Source: Anthostomella pinea (Eukaryota > Ascomycota > Sordariomycetes > Xylariales > Xylariaceae). Taken from it: a DNA stretch of 64,000 nucleotides. Of this stretch, positions 42,440 to 54,849 are shown in pieces. Made by a program: the position numbers and the translations under genes. The stretch is taken from the NCBI GenBank assembly GCA_963556695.1, contig CAUWAG010000012.1, positions 4,216,001 to 4,280,000 on the forward strand, written 5' to 3'. Below the pieces are notes generated by a model. It was given only the letters and a program-made list of their open reading frames with translations. It did not search any database and was not told the DNA's origin. Numbering within the stretch: the first letter of the stretch is position 1; each line of letters begins with the position of its first letter.

Positions 42440-45400
42440 CTTGAAGTTCCAGACTATGCAGTGGGGATGAAACGAGGGTTCGTGAAAGATTGAAGGTAGA
42501 GATTGAAGGTTAACGAACGTGTGCCTGGGTGTAAGTAAGTGGGAAGAAAAATGAATGGATGCTGATAACCACAGCGAAAAGAATGGCAGTTCTATTCAGA
42601 ACGTAAACAATACTGTTGAGCGCACCCTAGGAACGACATGTGAAGAGTCAATCATGAATGAGAGGCGTGCGAAGTGCGGCTATATATCTCAACATGAACC
42701 ATTCAACAGCCTCAAAGTGACTTCAAGCCATCGCCTGAGACGGCGTGCCTGAAGAAACGTTGCGAGCCAATAGTCACGTAGTAACATCCCGCTCACCATG
42801 TTCACTAAAGTCTAAGACATATTATGAATTCCAGGTGTTACCAACACCCGCGCTTACCTTCCTCTTACAGCGCGGGGCCCGAAGTTGAAGGGAGCGCGTG
42901 AAACCAACCACGAGCGTAGGCGTTACAGCATAGGGCTCAGCTGCGATCCCTGCGATCCCTGTGATCCCCCGTGCTGGTCGACCGGACTAGACCAGGGCTT
43001 TAATTCTTGGGGGAGTCGGGGGGGGGACCCGGCGGGAGGAGGGGAGGTCTTGTGTCACTCAGATTCTCGGGAGTCAAGCCAGAGCGGAAGCCAGGGGCAT
43101 CGGCCCAGGCCTCGGGCAGACAAGATCAACTGGACTGGACAGTGAACTAGGATTTCAGCTTCAATTGCCCGTAGAACGTCCGTAGGCGCGCGGTGCTTCA
43201 TGCGCTTCATGCGTACTTCCCAAAGTTCACCTGCCCATGTTAGTTAGCTGTCGCCAGGACCGCGCCCACTGTCCAATCACAGCCCATATACCGCATCTGC
43301 ACCACGACCCCGATACCTGCTCCACATGCCGCCAGTTTACCCCAGGATCCCCCAGACATTCATCGACCCCTGACAATAGGAGGTATGGACCAATGCGGGC
43401 AGCATGTGACCATTCACAAGCAGACATTCAACCATCTCTTGCAGTTGATGCCATTCACTGCGTGCATAAACCATTGAACCCAGTTGGAAGTGTGCCCCTC
43501 CGGAGACCTGCACCGAGACTCTGGATGTTCTGTTTCAACAAAACAGGACGATGATATGTCCTCAACAAGCATGCCCACGAATTTCTGTTTCTGTCGTAGG
43601 GAAGAGAGGGAAGACCACGGACCTCACATACCTCGGCTTTTTCAAGTGCGTAGCAATACACGATCCCTGCAGAATCACCATGCATCTGCTACCGGCAGCT
43701 TGAGTTATCTCCGAACCTCACATGTCTACTAGACCAAGTCGAGCAGGCAAACCGGGCATGGGCAATGACATCTGAGGCATCATGCCGGTAGGGTTGCTTC
43801 CTGTTCACTTTGATCCATGCCTCTTCGCAATTACGACCAGGGTTAGGTGGTCGCGAATTCCAACGCAGAGTACAATAGTCGGCTCTACCTAACAGAGGAT
43901 GGTGGTTCGTCTTCTTGCGACTGGAAATGGGGGGAAACCTCCGACGCAGAGAGAAATGCCGGACTGCTAGATGCAAGCCTCGATCATTTGACATAGCCTG
44001 CGCGTAAACACCAGAAGACACAAGTTATGAAGCCTCGGGAAGCCGACGAAGACTGTACCTCACAAGTAAATGCATCGATCGACGCCAGGCATGTCCAAAG
44101 AGTGTCTCGGCCGACAGATGCGGACCCACGAAAGAGCCGAGCAGGATTCGAATCCCGGCTTCTAGGGCGGCGCAACCGGACGGACACACACCTTTCTTTC
44201 GGATCCAAAAGAGCCAAACGCATGACCTGGGCATAACAAAAAAGACCGGCGCGAGCAGATGAAAACACCAGACGTAATGGGATAGACCAGGCTGCCAGAT
44301 TCCCCGCGTGGGTCTTGCGCAGACGGACGGCGGGCCCACTCGATGCTAAAATTGGACGACGGAACAGACGGCACTGCGACGGCGGAATGCTGGGGGTCGC
44401 GCCTCGCCAACCGCATATATCGTGCCACCCAATGTAACGATGGGGCCGGCAGGGAAATATGGTGGAAAGGGCGAGCAAATCCAACATGTTTCAGTGAACC
44501 CAACAAGCCCATAATGAGCTTGTCTTCCAGGCTGTAGCTAAGCCTCCTTGGAGCCCATTAGCTGCGATCTGGCCTGCCAATATAGCCGACCAGACCCATT
44601 CTCCGACGTCACTTGTGAGGGCGGGCCGCGGGCCGCCCACCCAGCCGCCTCGGGTCATTTCATCGAACGTCCATCCACACATTGGAGAGTTCTAGAATGC
44701 GACAGGAATGTGGGTCGCAGTCATCTCAGACATCGGCCGAAGCATAACCTTCAACACCTGTCAGCCTGTGACATACATATGCGGGGGAGACAGGCGACAG
44801 GGCATCTGTTAGCGATCGGCTGATCTATGCAAGGTACAGGAACAGAGTTGGAGTCGTGCAGTTCTTGTTGAACAGGGGTGTGAAACAGACGTGGGCATCC
44901 GGTCGTGACTGGCTGAGGGCTGGAGACGTCTTTCATCTCATCCCAACTAGTGTCTGACAGTAGAATGTTTCGACAATGCTATTTGCGAATGATTGGACGA
45001 GACCGCCGCAGTCTGGCATGTGCGGCAGCCTTGCGAATTGAAACATATCTGCCAGGAAGATAAATGAGAGGGTCATTCAGTAATGCTGATGGCAAGGTGC
45101 CGATTGGAGAGAGAGCGGATAACCATACTCGGCCGTCGCGTGATTTGAAAGAAACTCCTTGGGTGCGCAAAGCAGAAGCACAAAAGCAGAAATCTCCTAG
45201 GCGCATGAGCCACTTCCTCTTTCTGTAAGCTGTGAGACATGGGCTTTCAACGCAGGCTGTCATTGAACAAGCCGTTTCGCCAGGCGGGCTTTTCGAAGGG
45301 GAGTTGATGATAGACCACCTGCCACCGGGTCATTCGTTCTTCGACATCTTCGTCCTTGAGTGGAGTCCAGGGGGTCACTTTCTGGCCATTTGGATTTGGC

Positions 45401-47669
45401 GATCACGTGTCCATCATGTTGGACTGGAAGTGTTGTCTACAGCACGAAGGGGCAGTGTGTCCGCGAGGGACACGCTTGAACAGATCCCTGAAGGTCTCAC
45501 CTGATAGCTTTGGATGCTGACAACGATGTCTCTGACAATCTGTCAGCAGCGGCACTGCCGCAGGATTCGGCCACATTGTCGGCTCCTGAGACCCTGGTGG
45601 ATGGCTAGGCACCCCATGGAAAGAACCCTACCGCCGAGTTAGCACCGAAGAACGACACCATGAAGCATGTGCTTTCTCATCGACGTTTCGACTTGCCTTT
45701 TCACCTCAATCGTTCCGATAAAACGGAATGAGTTCCCCCACTCTCGCACAGGGTCTCTTCACCTCTTTTCTCTGACATATGGTATGGATGTGCCAGGTGG
45801 AGACTTATCCTGAAAGATACTGAATGGAACCATGAACTGATGGGTAGCAGCCCGGGCGCCAGAGCTCGCAAGGTCCCATCATTCTGTTCAAATCCCGAGA
45901 GGCGCTGCAGCCGGGGCATTGGATGTTCGACAATGATTGAGGATGCGGAGAAGACGATGGTAGGCATGCCTCTTGACTGCAACCATCAGCTCAGTCGGGG
46001 GCGCTCACGAGGCTCCCAAAAACAGAAGGCAAGACAACGCCGGACTCGGAGTTGCTCTACTAGACTGCTGCAACGTGTTATGCGTATGTTGCTTTGCTCG
46101 AAGCCTACCTGGTCAACCTAGCATGCGAGTAAGCTGTAACATGTTGGGTACAATGTCGGCGTGTGGAATAACTCTCCGCGCACCTTCGCACACTCCTCCG
46201 AGCGGACCGGAAGTCACCGGGTATTGGGGCTCGCGTATCCGGACGACCATGGTTACTCGACGACAACTTCGGACACCCTCCGAGTCCGTCATGACCGTCA
46301 AGATGTCCTTCACCGGCCGGCGATCCACGGCGCACACGTCCTGGTGTCAGGCATATGCAATGCATGGGGAATCCCAAGAGGAAGACGATAATCTAGAGCT
46401 GCCGTTTATCACGTTGGTGTTGCGCTTCTTGCGTCTGGCATGCACCTGTATCCTGCCTCTCGGGGACTATGGTTCGGCCGGATCGTATTCGTCTTGACCG
46501 GAATCTTTCGGCGATGCTTTGATCCGCAGTTCCGGATTGTCTTCGGAAGCCGCCTGGCCAGCTTCGGCTGTTGTCTTAGTCCAAGCGACCTCTCCGTTCA
46601 ACCGGCAATGACAATGAGTCGGGCGTTGAATCAAGCGACAGACCAGGCGCGTCTAAAGGGGTTTAAGATGTTCTCTATCACGAGATGATGAGCAACACAA
46701 AATCACTTGAGTAGAGATAGTAACGGGCCAGAAACGGGGTCGTCGTGATCATGATATAAGGCTGTTTGCTGTTTGTGTCTGTTGCGCGATAAGTGATTGC
46801 ACAGATCTCGTGTCATCAGACTCCGAACCACGCGACCAGGCGACGCGGGCTTGACCCACTGAAAAATGGTGCCACCTGCCACGCGGATGGCAGATGGCTG
46901 CCCGGCACCGACGCCCCGCCGGCATGGCCGCATGTCGGCCTGTCGTCGCTACACCTCAACCTTGATGATAAACCCTCAAGAGAGAATTACTCTTTCGCTT
47001 CCATCAAAGGATCTGCCAAGCATGGAGAATTGTTCCAGAAGGCTGTCAGACAACTGAACCGAACAGCCTACCTAGGTAGTAACAAGGCCCCTGCTGCTAA
47101 TCAACATGGGCAAACGAGACGGGAAGAGTTGCTCACTAATGATAAGGCCGGTCGTACGATCCCACATGGCGGGGCTCGAGCTGGACATGCATCTGCCTTC
47201 CATTATGACCACCACATCATGTCATCGGCATGTCATCATCCCCTCCCGAACCGACGGGCGCCCGGCACCGCACACCGCACACTGGGACCACGGCCATGTC
47301 CAGCCCACAAACCTGGAATCAGGCCAGTGCAGGTCAGGTCATCGTCTCGTGCGTAAGCGCCCCAACTAATGCTGCCTTGAATGACCCTAGCCAGCTTGAT
47401 AAGATCCATTGATAACGGGGAGTAAGTTCGACAGTACAAATACCTAAGGTAGTCATCATCAATGACATCAAACCCCCCTTCGTTATGAAACCTAGCAAGC
47501 AGATGGAGCTTCCCTCCTAATCGCACACATCCGACCTCTTGATACTCTACAGAGCACCCTCACCCTCACCCACACCCATACGAAACACTCATCCAGGTCA
47601 ATGTCACTCACTGCTGAAGACCTCACATCATAGCCCTTCCAAGGTGCTCTTGCTCTTGGTGCTTTCAAC
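42440..47669. other. 5.2-kb region without a supportable gene
   Basis: Many short open frames on both strands show no domain, signal or plausible splicing. One minus-strand frame (46113-46337) and one plus-strand frame (45973-46497) are longest, but neither resembles a known protein. A G-rich block (43009-43047) and small CTGCGATCC repeats (42937-42968) are present. A palindromic ggattcgaatcc (44144-44155) looks like a tRNA T-loop without the rest of a tRNA. It includes the promoter of the phosphoketolase gene. Confidence 0.5.
43009..43047 (+). repeat. G-rich block with potential G-quadruplex
   Basis: G runs of 5, 9, 3 and 4 bases occur within 39 bp, interrupted by short spacers. It would allow a four-stranded structure on the plus strand; this is structural inference only. 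Confidence 0.5.
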
Positions 47670-50264
47670 ATGGAGAGCGACAAGGCCGAGATCGACGAGA
47701 TCCGGCCCTTCGGCAAGGCCCGGTCCACCGTGCAGGGCGAGCCACTGTCGCAAGACGAGCTGAAGAAGTACGATGACTTCTTCAAGGCCAGTTGCTACTT
47801 GTGCCTGGGCATGATCTACCTGAAGGATAATCCTCTCCTACAAGAACCCCTCAAGAAGGAGCACATCAAGGCCCGCCAGCTCGGCCACTTCGGATCTGCA
47901 CCCGGTCAGATATTCACCTACATGCACTTCAACCGCCTCATCAAGAAGTACGATGTTGATGCTCTGTTCGTCTCCGGTCCTGGTCACGGCGCGCCCGCTG
48001 TGCTGTCGCAGGCCTACCTCGAGGGCACGTACTCCGAGGTCTATCCCGAGAAGTCCGAGGATCCCGCCGGTATGCAGGTATTCTTCAAGCAATTCAGCTT
48101 CCCCGGCGGCATCGGCTCGCACGCCACGCCTGAGACCCCTGGCAGTATCCACGAGGGCGGCGAGCTGGGTTACTCCATCTCGCACGCTTTTGGTACCGTT
48201 TTCGACCACCCCGAGCTAATCACCGTCACCATGGTCGGTGATGGCGAGGCTGAGACTGGACCATTGGCAACATCATGGCACAGCACCAAATTCCTGAACC
48301 CCATCTGCGATGGTGCTGTCCTCCCGGTGCTACACCTGAATGGCTACAAGATCAACAATCCCACCATTTTGGCTCGAATCACGCACAAGGAGCTCGAGCA
48401 GCTGATGCTTGGCTATGGCTGGCAGCCGTACTTCGTAGAAGGTGACGATCTTGAGTCGATGCATCAGGCCATGGCTGCCACCTTGGAGCACTGCGTGCAG
48501 GAAATCCGGAAGTTCCAGAAGCAAGCCCGCGACTCTGGCAAGCCATTCCGCCCGCGGTGGCCCATGGTCATCCTACGCACTCCCAAGGGATGGACAGCGC
48601 CCCGCAAGCTCAACGGCCACTACTTGAGCGGCTACTGGCGCGCACACCAGGTGCCAATCACCGATGTGAAAACGAACCCAGATGACCTGAAGGTTCTGGA
48701 AAATTGGATGCGCGGCTACGAACCTGAACGTCTATTTGGCGAGAAAGGTAAGATCGGCCCGGAGCTGAAGGAGTTATGCCCTACTGGCCCACGCCGCATG
48801 AGCGCCAATCCCGTTGCCGATGGCGGCCGGCTCACGAAGCCGCTCAAGATGCCGGACTTCAAGGACTACGCCATCGAGGTGACCCAGAGCGGCGGAGTCC
48901 TGGAGGGCAGCATGAACAATTTCGCAGGATTCTTGAGGGACATCATCAGGAACAATCCGACCAACTTCCGCCTGTGGGGTCCTGACGAGACAGAGTCGAA
49001 CAAGCTCTCTCGCGTCTACGAAGCCGGAAAGAAGGTGTGGATGGGCGCGTACTTTGAAGAAGACTCCGATGGCGGCAATCTTACTCCCTTCGGCAGAGTC
49101 ATGGAAATGCTGTCTGAGCACACCTGCGAAGGTTGGCTTGAGGGCTACATCCTCAGTGGGAGACATGGGCTCTTCAACTCGTATGAGCCTTTCATCCACA
49201 TCATCGACTCGATGGTCAACCAGGTAACGTAACCTAAATCAGAACTTGTTCTCGAACCTCTACTAATACCACAGCAGCATTGCAAATGGCTTGAAAAGTG
49301 CGCGGAGGTGGAGTGGCGCACCAAGGTGGCCTCGCTCAACATTCTCCTCACCGCGATAGTATGGAGACAGGACCACAACGGCTTCACCCACCAAGACCCT
49401 GGGTTCCTTGACGTCGTTGCCAACAAGAGCCCCGAGGTTGTTCGCATCTACCTGCCTCCTGATGGTAACTGTCTGCTTTCTGGTAAGATATCACCGTCGT
49501 ACGAGCGACATCTGATGTGAATGCTTACTATCTTGGCAGTAATGAACCACTGCTTCCGCTCGTCCAACTACGTCAATGTAGTCGTGGCCGACAAGCAGGA
49601 CCACCTCCAGTACCTGAACATGGAGCAGGCCATCGAGCACTGCACCAAGGGCATCGGCATCTGGCAGCAGTTCAGCACCGACGCGGGCGCCGAGCCCGAC
49701 ATCATCATGGCCAGCTGCGGCGACGTCATGACCAACGAGTCGCTGGCGGCCATCGACCTGCTACTGCAGCACTTCCCCGAAATGAAGATCCGCTGCGTCA
49801 ACGTCGTCGACCTGTTCAAGCTGATCCACCACAGCGATCACCCGCACGGGCTCAACGACAAGGAGTGGGTGGCAATTTTTACCGACGACAAGCCCGTCAT
49901 CTTCAACTTCCACTCGTACCCCTGGCTCGTGCACCGCCTGACATACAAGCGGCCCGGCAGCCATAACATCCACGTTCGGGGCTACAAAGAAAAAGGTAAC
50001 ATCGACACACCTCTCGAGCTTGCCATCCGCAACCAGACGGACCGCTTCAGCCTGGCGATGGACGCGATCGATCGCATACCGCAGCTCGGCAACCGCGGGG
50101 CCACGGCGCGCGACACGCTCAAGAACCAGCAGCTCGCGGCCAAGAACGAGGCCTACGAGAACGGCATGGATCCCCAGTTCCTCACCGACTGGAAGTGGCC
50201 GCAGAAGGGCATCCTCGAGCGGAACAAGGAGACGCTGGAGAAGTTGAAGCTTGGGGGTAAATAA
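47670..50264 (+). CDS. Phosphoketolase (Xfp-type), three exons
   Basis: This thiamine-diphosphate enzyme splits xylulose-5-phosphate (and perhaps fructose-6-phosphate) with phosphate into acetyl phosphate and glyceraldehyde-3-phosphate (or erythrose-4-phosphate). The model is join(47670..49223,49278..49482,49540..50264), 827 residues, with in-frame 54- and 57-bp introns. N-terminal half: [79 protein letters not shown] and the ThDP-binding GDGEAETGP...N (residues near 190-220). C-terminal half: [14 protein letters not shown] and the RIYLPPD block, then VWRQ and [13 protein letters not shown]. The ending is LEKLKLGGK. Length and motifs match fungal phosphoketolases. It presumably provides acetyl phosphate for acetate/acetyl-CoA supply. 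A 5-kb gene-free region lies upstream. Confidence 0.95.
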
Positions 50265-50987
50265 GTGAGGCTGGTTTCTATGCACGATGATGTCGTGGTG
50301 AACAGGGCGAATGGTGGGTGGGTAGGTGCCATTGGCGTTCGCTGTCGGTATTTCCTGTGTGGACGGGTTGTGGGTGCGTGATGGTCGTCCGTCTACCTGA
50401 GTCACGACGTATAGGTACCTACTTATTATACAGTATTGTTCATGTTTGAGCTTCTAACCTACTGCCTACCTACTCTCTGGACGTCCGCAATATTCTCTTT
50501 GCCAGGTAGTGACATGGTCCATCAAGAAGAGGAGCACCGTCACTCTTGTACGCCGTAGAGACCGGCGAGAGCAGAATCCAATACCGCTTCGAAGGGTGAA
50601 TGTCCACCTCCCAGCTCGTGACTCCCATGCAGCCTCAACCAGTCCTATCGGAGAGATCCGGACCAGCGTCGCACCGAGCACATCGAAAATGCCACCCCGA
50701 GACGACGCGACACGACACGACACGCATGCGCATGTGGTTTCACGTTGCTATCTACACCGCATGTGCCGATCCCAATCCCACGGTCGCGGGTGCCGTGTGC
50801 CAAGCTGTCAGTCGGCTATGCTCACCGAGAAGCTTATATCGTCCGCGATCCGCTGTGGTGGTAGCCAAGCGAGGAGGTTGGGAATGTCGGGCGGCTATTG
50901 CCGGGAACCGCGATGCCCGGCGTTTTCTCTTCTCTCACTTGACCTCACCCCAAATCGCGTCTCGAGACGAACGCACGGCGATTCACT
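50265..50987. other. Intergenic between phosphoketolase and kinase
   Basis: Several overlapping short frames, no domain. Holds the phosphoketolase 3' UTR and the kinase promoter. Confidence 0.4.
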
Positions 50988-52557
50988 ATGCGCCGCATTT
51001 GCCGGGGGACAATTCCCGCGCAATCATTCACCAAGACTACCCAGAGCGGCCTGCTGCTCGGACGGAATAGTGTGGCTCATATTTCACTGCCGACGCGCAG
51101 GCGCAGTCAGAAGAGTGTGTTGTATCGGTCTTCGCATACCACAGCCAATGCGCCCCCACCAACTGCACCTCTACCAATAACCTCACCTTCACCTTCGCCA
51201 GCAAGGGAGATATACCATCCAGAGGCCGACGTTGAGGATCTGGAAGATTACGTGCCTGGTGGATACCACCCAACAACCATCGGGGACACGTTTCGCGATG
51301 GGCAGTATACCATCGTGCACAAGCTGGGGTTCGGCGGTTACTCGACCGTCTGGCTCGCGCGCGACCAGCGCCTCGAGCGCTATGTGTCGTTAAAGATCCT
51401 GGCTGCAAGCGCATCAACTACCAGCAATGAAGGGGCCACCGTGCTTGTCCTCTAACAGGGCGACCGGGGGCACAGGGGAGTCCGATTCATCCCACCGCTG
51501 CTAGATGAATTCACGTTTAAGGGCCCAAATGGGCAGCACAAGTGTCTAGTTGGGCTACCTTTGGGGTCCAGCATTGCCATGTCCAAAGAGAATAGTGCGA
51601 ATTACATGTTCTCAGTGGAAGCTGCCAGATCTATCGCCGCGCAGCTTGTGATGGGGCTATCTTGCATTCACGCAAACGGCGTCTGTCACGGAGGTACTAT
51701 GTCAACCCTTGATCTTCCCTCACTTCACCATGCAATGGCTAACCGAGAAACCACTAACCACCGGCGTAGACCTGCACACACGAAACTTTCTCTTTCGCTC
51801 TTCGATACCTGCAAGCGGGAGCATCGCCGAGCTACACAGTCGCTACGGCAGGCCAGACGAGGTGGCAGTTCGCCGGGCGGATGGAAACCCACCTGGACCT
51901 CATGCGCCACCGCATGCGATCTACCCAATGAGCCAGACCGTACCAGCAGACGAGGTCTCAGACCCAGAGGTCGTCATATGTGACCACGGGACATCATTCG
52001 TCGCATCTGCGACAGAATCGCCAACTCTGCATACTCCGGCCCTTTATCTGCCTCCAGAAGACTTTTTTGGCGAGGCCATCACGACTGCTGCCGATATCTG
52101 GACCCTCGGCGCGACTCTGTACGAGGTTCTTCGCGAACGGCCCCTCTTCGAGTCGTTCGAATGGGACAGGGACGATATCATCGCCGAGATGTTCAGCACG
52201 CTGGGTCCGCTGCCTGCAAGGTGGTGGGATGCCTGGTGGAACAGTGGCCACTTCTCCAAGCCCAACGGAGAGCGGATACCCGAGGCAGAGTCGATGCGAA
52301 CCATGACACCCTACGCTCGTCCGCTTCGTCGGCGTCTCTGGGACATGGGTCGCGGCGAGACACCCGAGAGCTGCAAGTGGGATTTTCAAGGTGGAGAGTT
52401 TCAGGCCTTGGAGGACCTGCTTCGAGGCATGCTTGCGTTTGAGCCGGCGGAGAGGTTGATGGCAGAGCAGGTACACAGTTCGGAGTATATAAGGAAATGG
52501 GCGCTGCCAGCATGGGAAAGACAGGTAGGTAGAGCGAAAGCAACTGCTGGCTTATGA
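50988..52557 (+). pseudogene. SRPK-like protein kinase with an in-frame stop
   Basis: The sequence encodes a serine/arginine-protein-kinase-like Ser/Thr kinase. Exon 1 (50988-51693) contains YHPTTIGDTFRDGQYTIVHKLGFGGYSTVWLARDQ (glycine loop) and YVSLKIL (ATP lysine). A TAA at 51453-51455 then interrupts the frame. The frame continues QGDRGHRGVRFIPPLLDEFTFKGPNGQHKCLVGLPLGSSI to the catalytic CHG. A 76-bp intron (51694-51769) joins this to DLHTRNFLF (catalytic loop). Exon 2 (51770-52557) has VVICDHGTS in the DFG position and the LPPEDFFG activation-end block. A tiny intron removing the stop would need to be only 18 bp, and a longer one would remove the ATP lysine. So it is probably a recent pseudogene, or the stop is a sequencing error. 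Confidence 0.65.
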
Positions 52558-52850
52558 AGATGGTAGACCGGGGGTATGGGAACTCATATCGTGCAATGGC
52601 GATGTCGCAATGGTATAAGAATCCAAGAGGTATTTGCGGATTGAGCAACCTAGGTTTTCAATCCCGACAAAGCGGTGTAAATATAGGCGCTGAGCAGCCG
52701 GACCAAGAGAGCGATGTTAGTCGGTAAATCGCAATCCAGATGCTGTAACTAGTCTGCTCAACTCCCTGCAGTAACCAGCAGCGCGCAAGTCTCCAGTGTG
52801 GAACGGACCGATGATCCTCTCTGACTACTCAGGCTCGAATTGTAACTCTT
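52558..52850. other. Kinase 3' region
   Basis: About 300 bp downstream of the kinase stop; nothing further recognised. Confidence 0.3.
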
Positions 52851-53381
52851 TTAGCTTCCTTGCGATGAAAACTCTTCAACGCTGGGAGCTATCCCCTTTC
52901 CAACTTGCCACGCTAAATCGGGGAAGTGGACCCGACCATCCAGTGCTTGGAGAACCTCGTAGGTAGTTGCCGCGTGAACGGGATGGAATAGGATGCGTAG
53001 TGTTGGTAGCGGTCGGTCGATATGATAGGCATTCCTGTTCTCGCATTGCGCTAGCAGGTCAAAATGAGGGATCCCATTGAGTGGTACTGGGGATATCAAG
53101 CTTATGATCAGGATATGTATGTTGATTTCATTCGGCCACCACGGTGGCACGGTCATCCAATGTGATTTCTTTTCCTTTTTTGGCATCATATAAGACGCGA
53201 GAGGGACCTTGATTGGGAGCGGTGGAGAAGAGGGGAGATTACTGACCTGCGAATGCTGTATCTGCAGTTCTGGTGGTGTGCTGCGGTGAGGTGTGTTGAG
53301 ATCTTGGATCTTGGCAGGGTTCTCACGGCGTCTGCTAAGGGCTACGCGCTGGAGTGTGCCGATTTGGAGTATTGGCTGCAC
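52851..53381 (-). CDS. Hypothetical protein (uncertain)
   Basis: A 176-codon open frame. Its C-terminal part (IDRPLPTLRILFHPVHAATTYEVLQALDGRVHFPDLAWQVGKG, in pieces) reads like a genuine protein segment, and gtcagt near the LQIQHSQ residues could be an intron donor. No family is recognised. It may be one exon of a longer gene or chance. A frame on the other strand at 53253-53507 competes with it. Confidence 0.25.
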   Translation of the reverse strand: MQPILQIGTLQRVALSRRRENPAKIQDLNTPHRSTPPELQIQHSQVSNLPSSPPLPIKVPLASYMMPKKEKKSHWMTVPPWWPNEINIHILIISLISPVPLNGIPHFDLLAQCENRNAYHIDRPLPTLRILFHPVHAATTYEVLQALDGRVHFPDLAWQVGKGIAPSVEEFSSQGS

Positions 53382-54380
53382 CGAGAAAGGAAGAACGGAA
53401 AGGATACAGCCCTTACTCCTTCAATGGGTGGTCATGATGCTGCAACTGTAGGAGAATGGACGGGCTGGGATGAGGTGGCATTGTGGACGTGGCATTGGTG
53501 GAGGTAGAAATGGTGCGGGCCCGATGTGAGAGAAAAATGTTCAAATGAGCCTGGGCCCGGGCGTTTGTTGTGTTGGTTCTTTCCCCCGTTTGCATTTGAT
53601 GTGCGGCGGGAAGTTGCAAGGCTTTGTGGGACCAGCCTGTTGCCTGAGGAAACAAGCGGCCGTGCCTGCCTAAGCGGATGAGCAGTGGTGTCTGCCTGAT
53701 GAGAAACCCCACAGACTCATGATGTTTCATTTTCCGTAGCTTTCCAGCTGTTTGACTTTAAGCATTCCATTTGGCATTCATTTCTTTACTCCATTCTAGG
53801 TATTTCGGTTTGGGGGAAGAGGGTTTGGGCATATTTCCTATCCTCAACTGGTCGATGGCCTTCGTCGCCTACTTTATATGCTCTATTGTAATGTATGTTT
53901 CTGCACTACATGTTATCATGGCGCAAAATTCTGGGCATACTGCGCTTCGTGCTGTGGTCATGCATCTTGAGTCTAGCTGCAGCCATTCGTGTCAGTCCTT
54001 TGCCAGCCTCCTGCATGTACTCGTCGATAGAAAGCCAGCCACCGCACCTGTCCACCCTCGGGGTCATCGTGGCAGACTCGACCATATCAATCAACGCGAC
54101 TAGTTTCGAAATTTTCTCGTGAGTTTCTTGCTAATGTCCTTGCGCTCCCGTAGGCCCCTAGTAAGATCATTGTCCAGGTCTCGTGCGGAGAGGGCCGGAT
54201 TCCAAATCTTAAAGGTAAATATAAAATATTCAACGCAATGCAACTCTGGCAATCCAGATAGCCCCTACGATATATTCGACCTATAATATGATATCTGTAT
54301 GTGGGCGAAAGATGCCTTCTCCCTGCAATAGTATCCCCTCCACCTACACCCATCCGAGCCCCTATCCCCAGCCCCTTTTC
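53382..54380. other. Intergenic
   Basis: No supportable feature in about 1 kb; short frames on both strands only. Confidence 0.35.
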
Positions 54381-54604
54381 TCATCCCCCACTCCTCTTAT
54401 AATGATTCAGGCCGTACGTCACCGCATTCGCGAATCCCACAAACCGTGTCGAGCACTGCAACGCGTCCAGTGCCCTGTGCGGGGATGTGTCGCCGGAAGC
54501 CTCCATGAAGCGGTTCACGATGCCGGGGATCCAGAGAATCACGTACATGATGGGGTAGCCGTTGAGCCACAACATGCGCTTGATCTCGTGCTCTACCTGC
54601 CATG
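54381..54604 (-). pseudogene. GPCR-like C-terminal fragment
   Basis: About 70 codons read VEHEIKRMLWLNGYPIMYVILWIPGIVNRFMEASGDTSPHRALDALQCSTRFVGFANAVTYG, in pieces. They resemble the sixth and seventh membrane helices of fungal git3/cAMP-receptor-like GPCRs, which end with a similar NAVTYG motif. No earlier helices are found: directly upstream (about 54690) is the A-rich tail of the retrotransposon. The rest of the gene is absent from the flank beyond the element, as far as could be seen. Confidence 0.5.
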
Positions 54605-54849
54605 ATCTCTGGGTCGCCGCATGGCTTGCGGAATTCTGCGGGTGAACCGTATGGGACCTGCCACGGTGGACTGGAGAGGCGTGACGACGTCTGTTTGTTT
54701 GTTTGTTTGTTTTGTATTTAACGTGGGGGGTAGCTCCTCAGTAGTGCAAACCACGCCTCCCAGAGCCTCTGCATCGCAGGGTTGTGGAGGTCTCAAGATA
54801 ATAAGTACAGTCAGTCCCGCTCACGGGCCCATCCCCGTTGTTGCGGCGG

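Noticed and set aside
44130..44230. tRNA-like T-loop sequence (ggattcgaatcc)
   Set aside because: The 12-bp core is merely palindromic; no acceptor, D or anticodon arm can be paired on either strand.
45973..46497. 174-codon open frame in the 5-kb gap
   Set aside because: Cys/Arg/Ser-rich with no domain, overlapped by minus-strand frames of similar length; not supportable as a gene.
51435..51455. An 18-bp intron removing the kinase stop
   Set aside because: Shorter than any workable fungal intron; the strong-looking 3' site is probably coincidence.
53253..53507. 84-codon plus-strand open frame rich in Trp/Cys
   Set aside because: Overlaps an equally weak minus-strand frame and has no domain.
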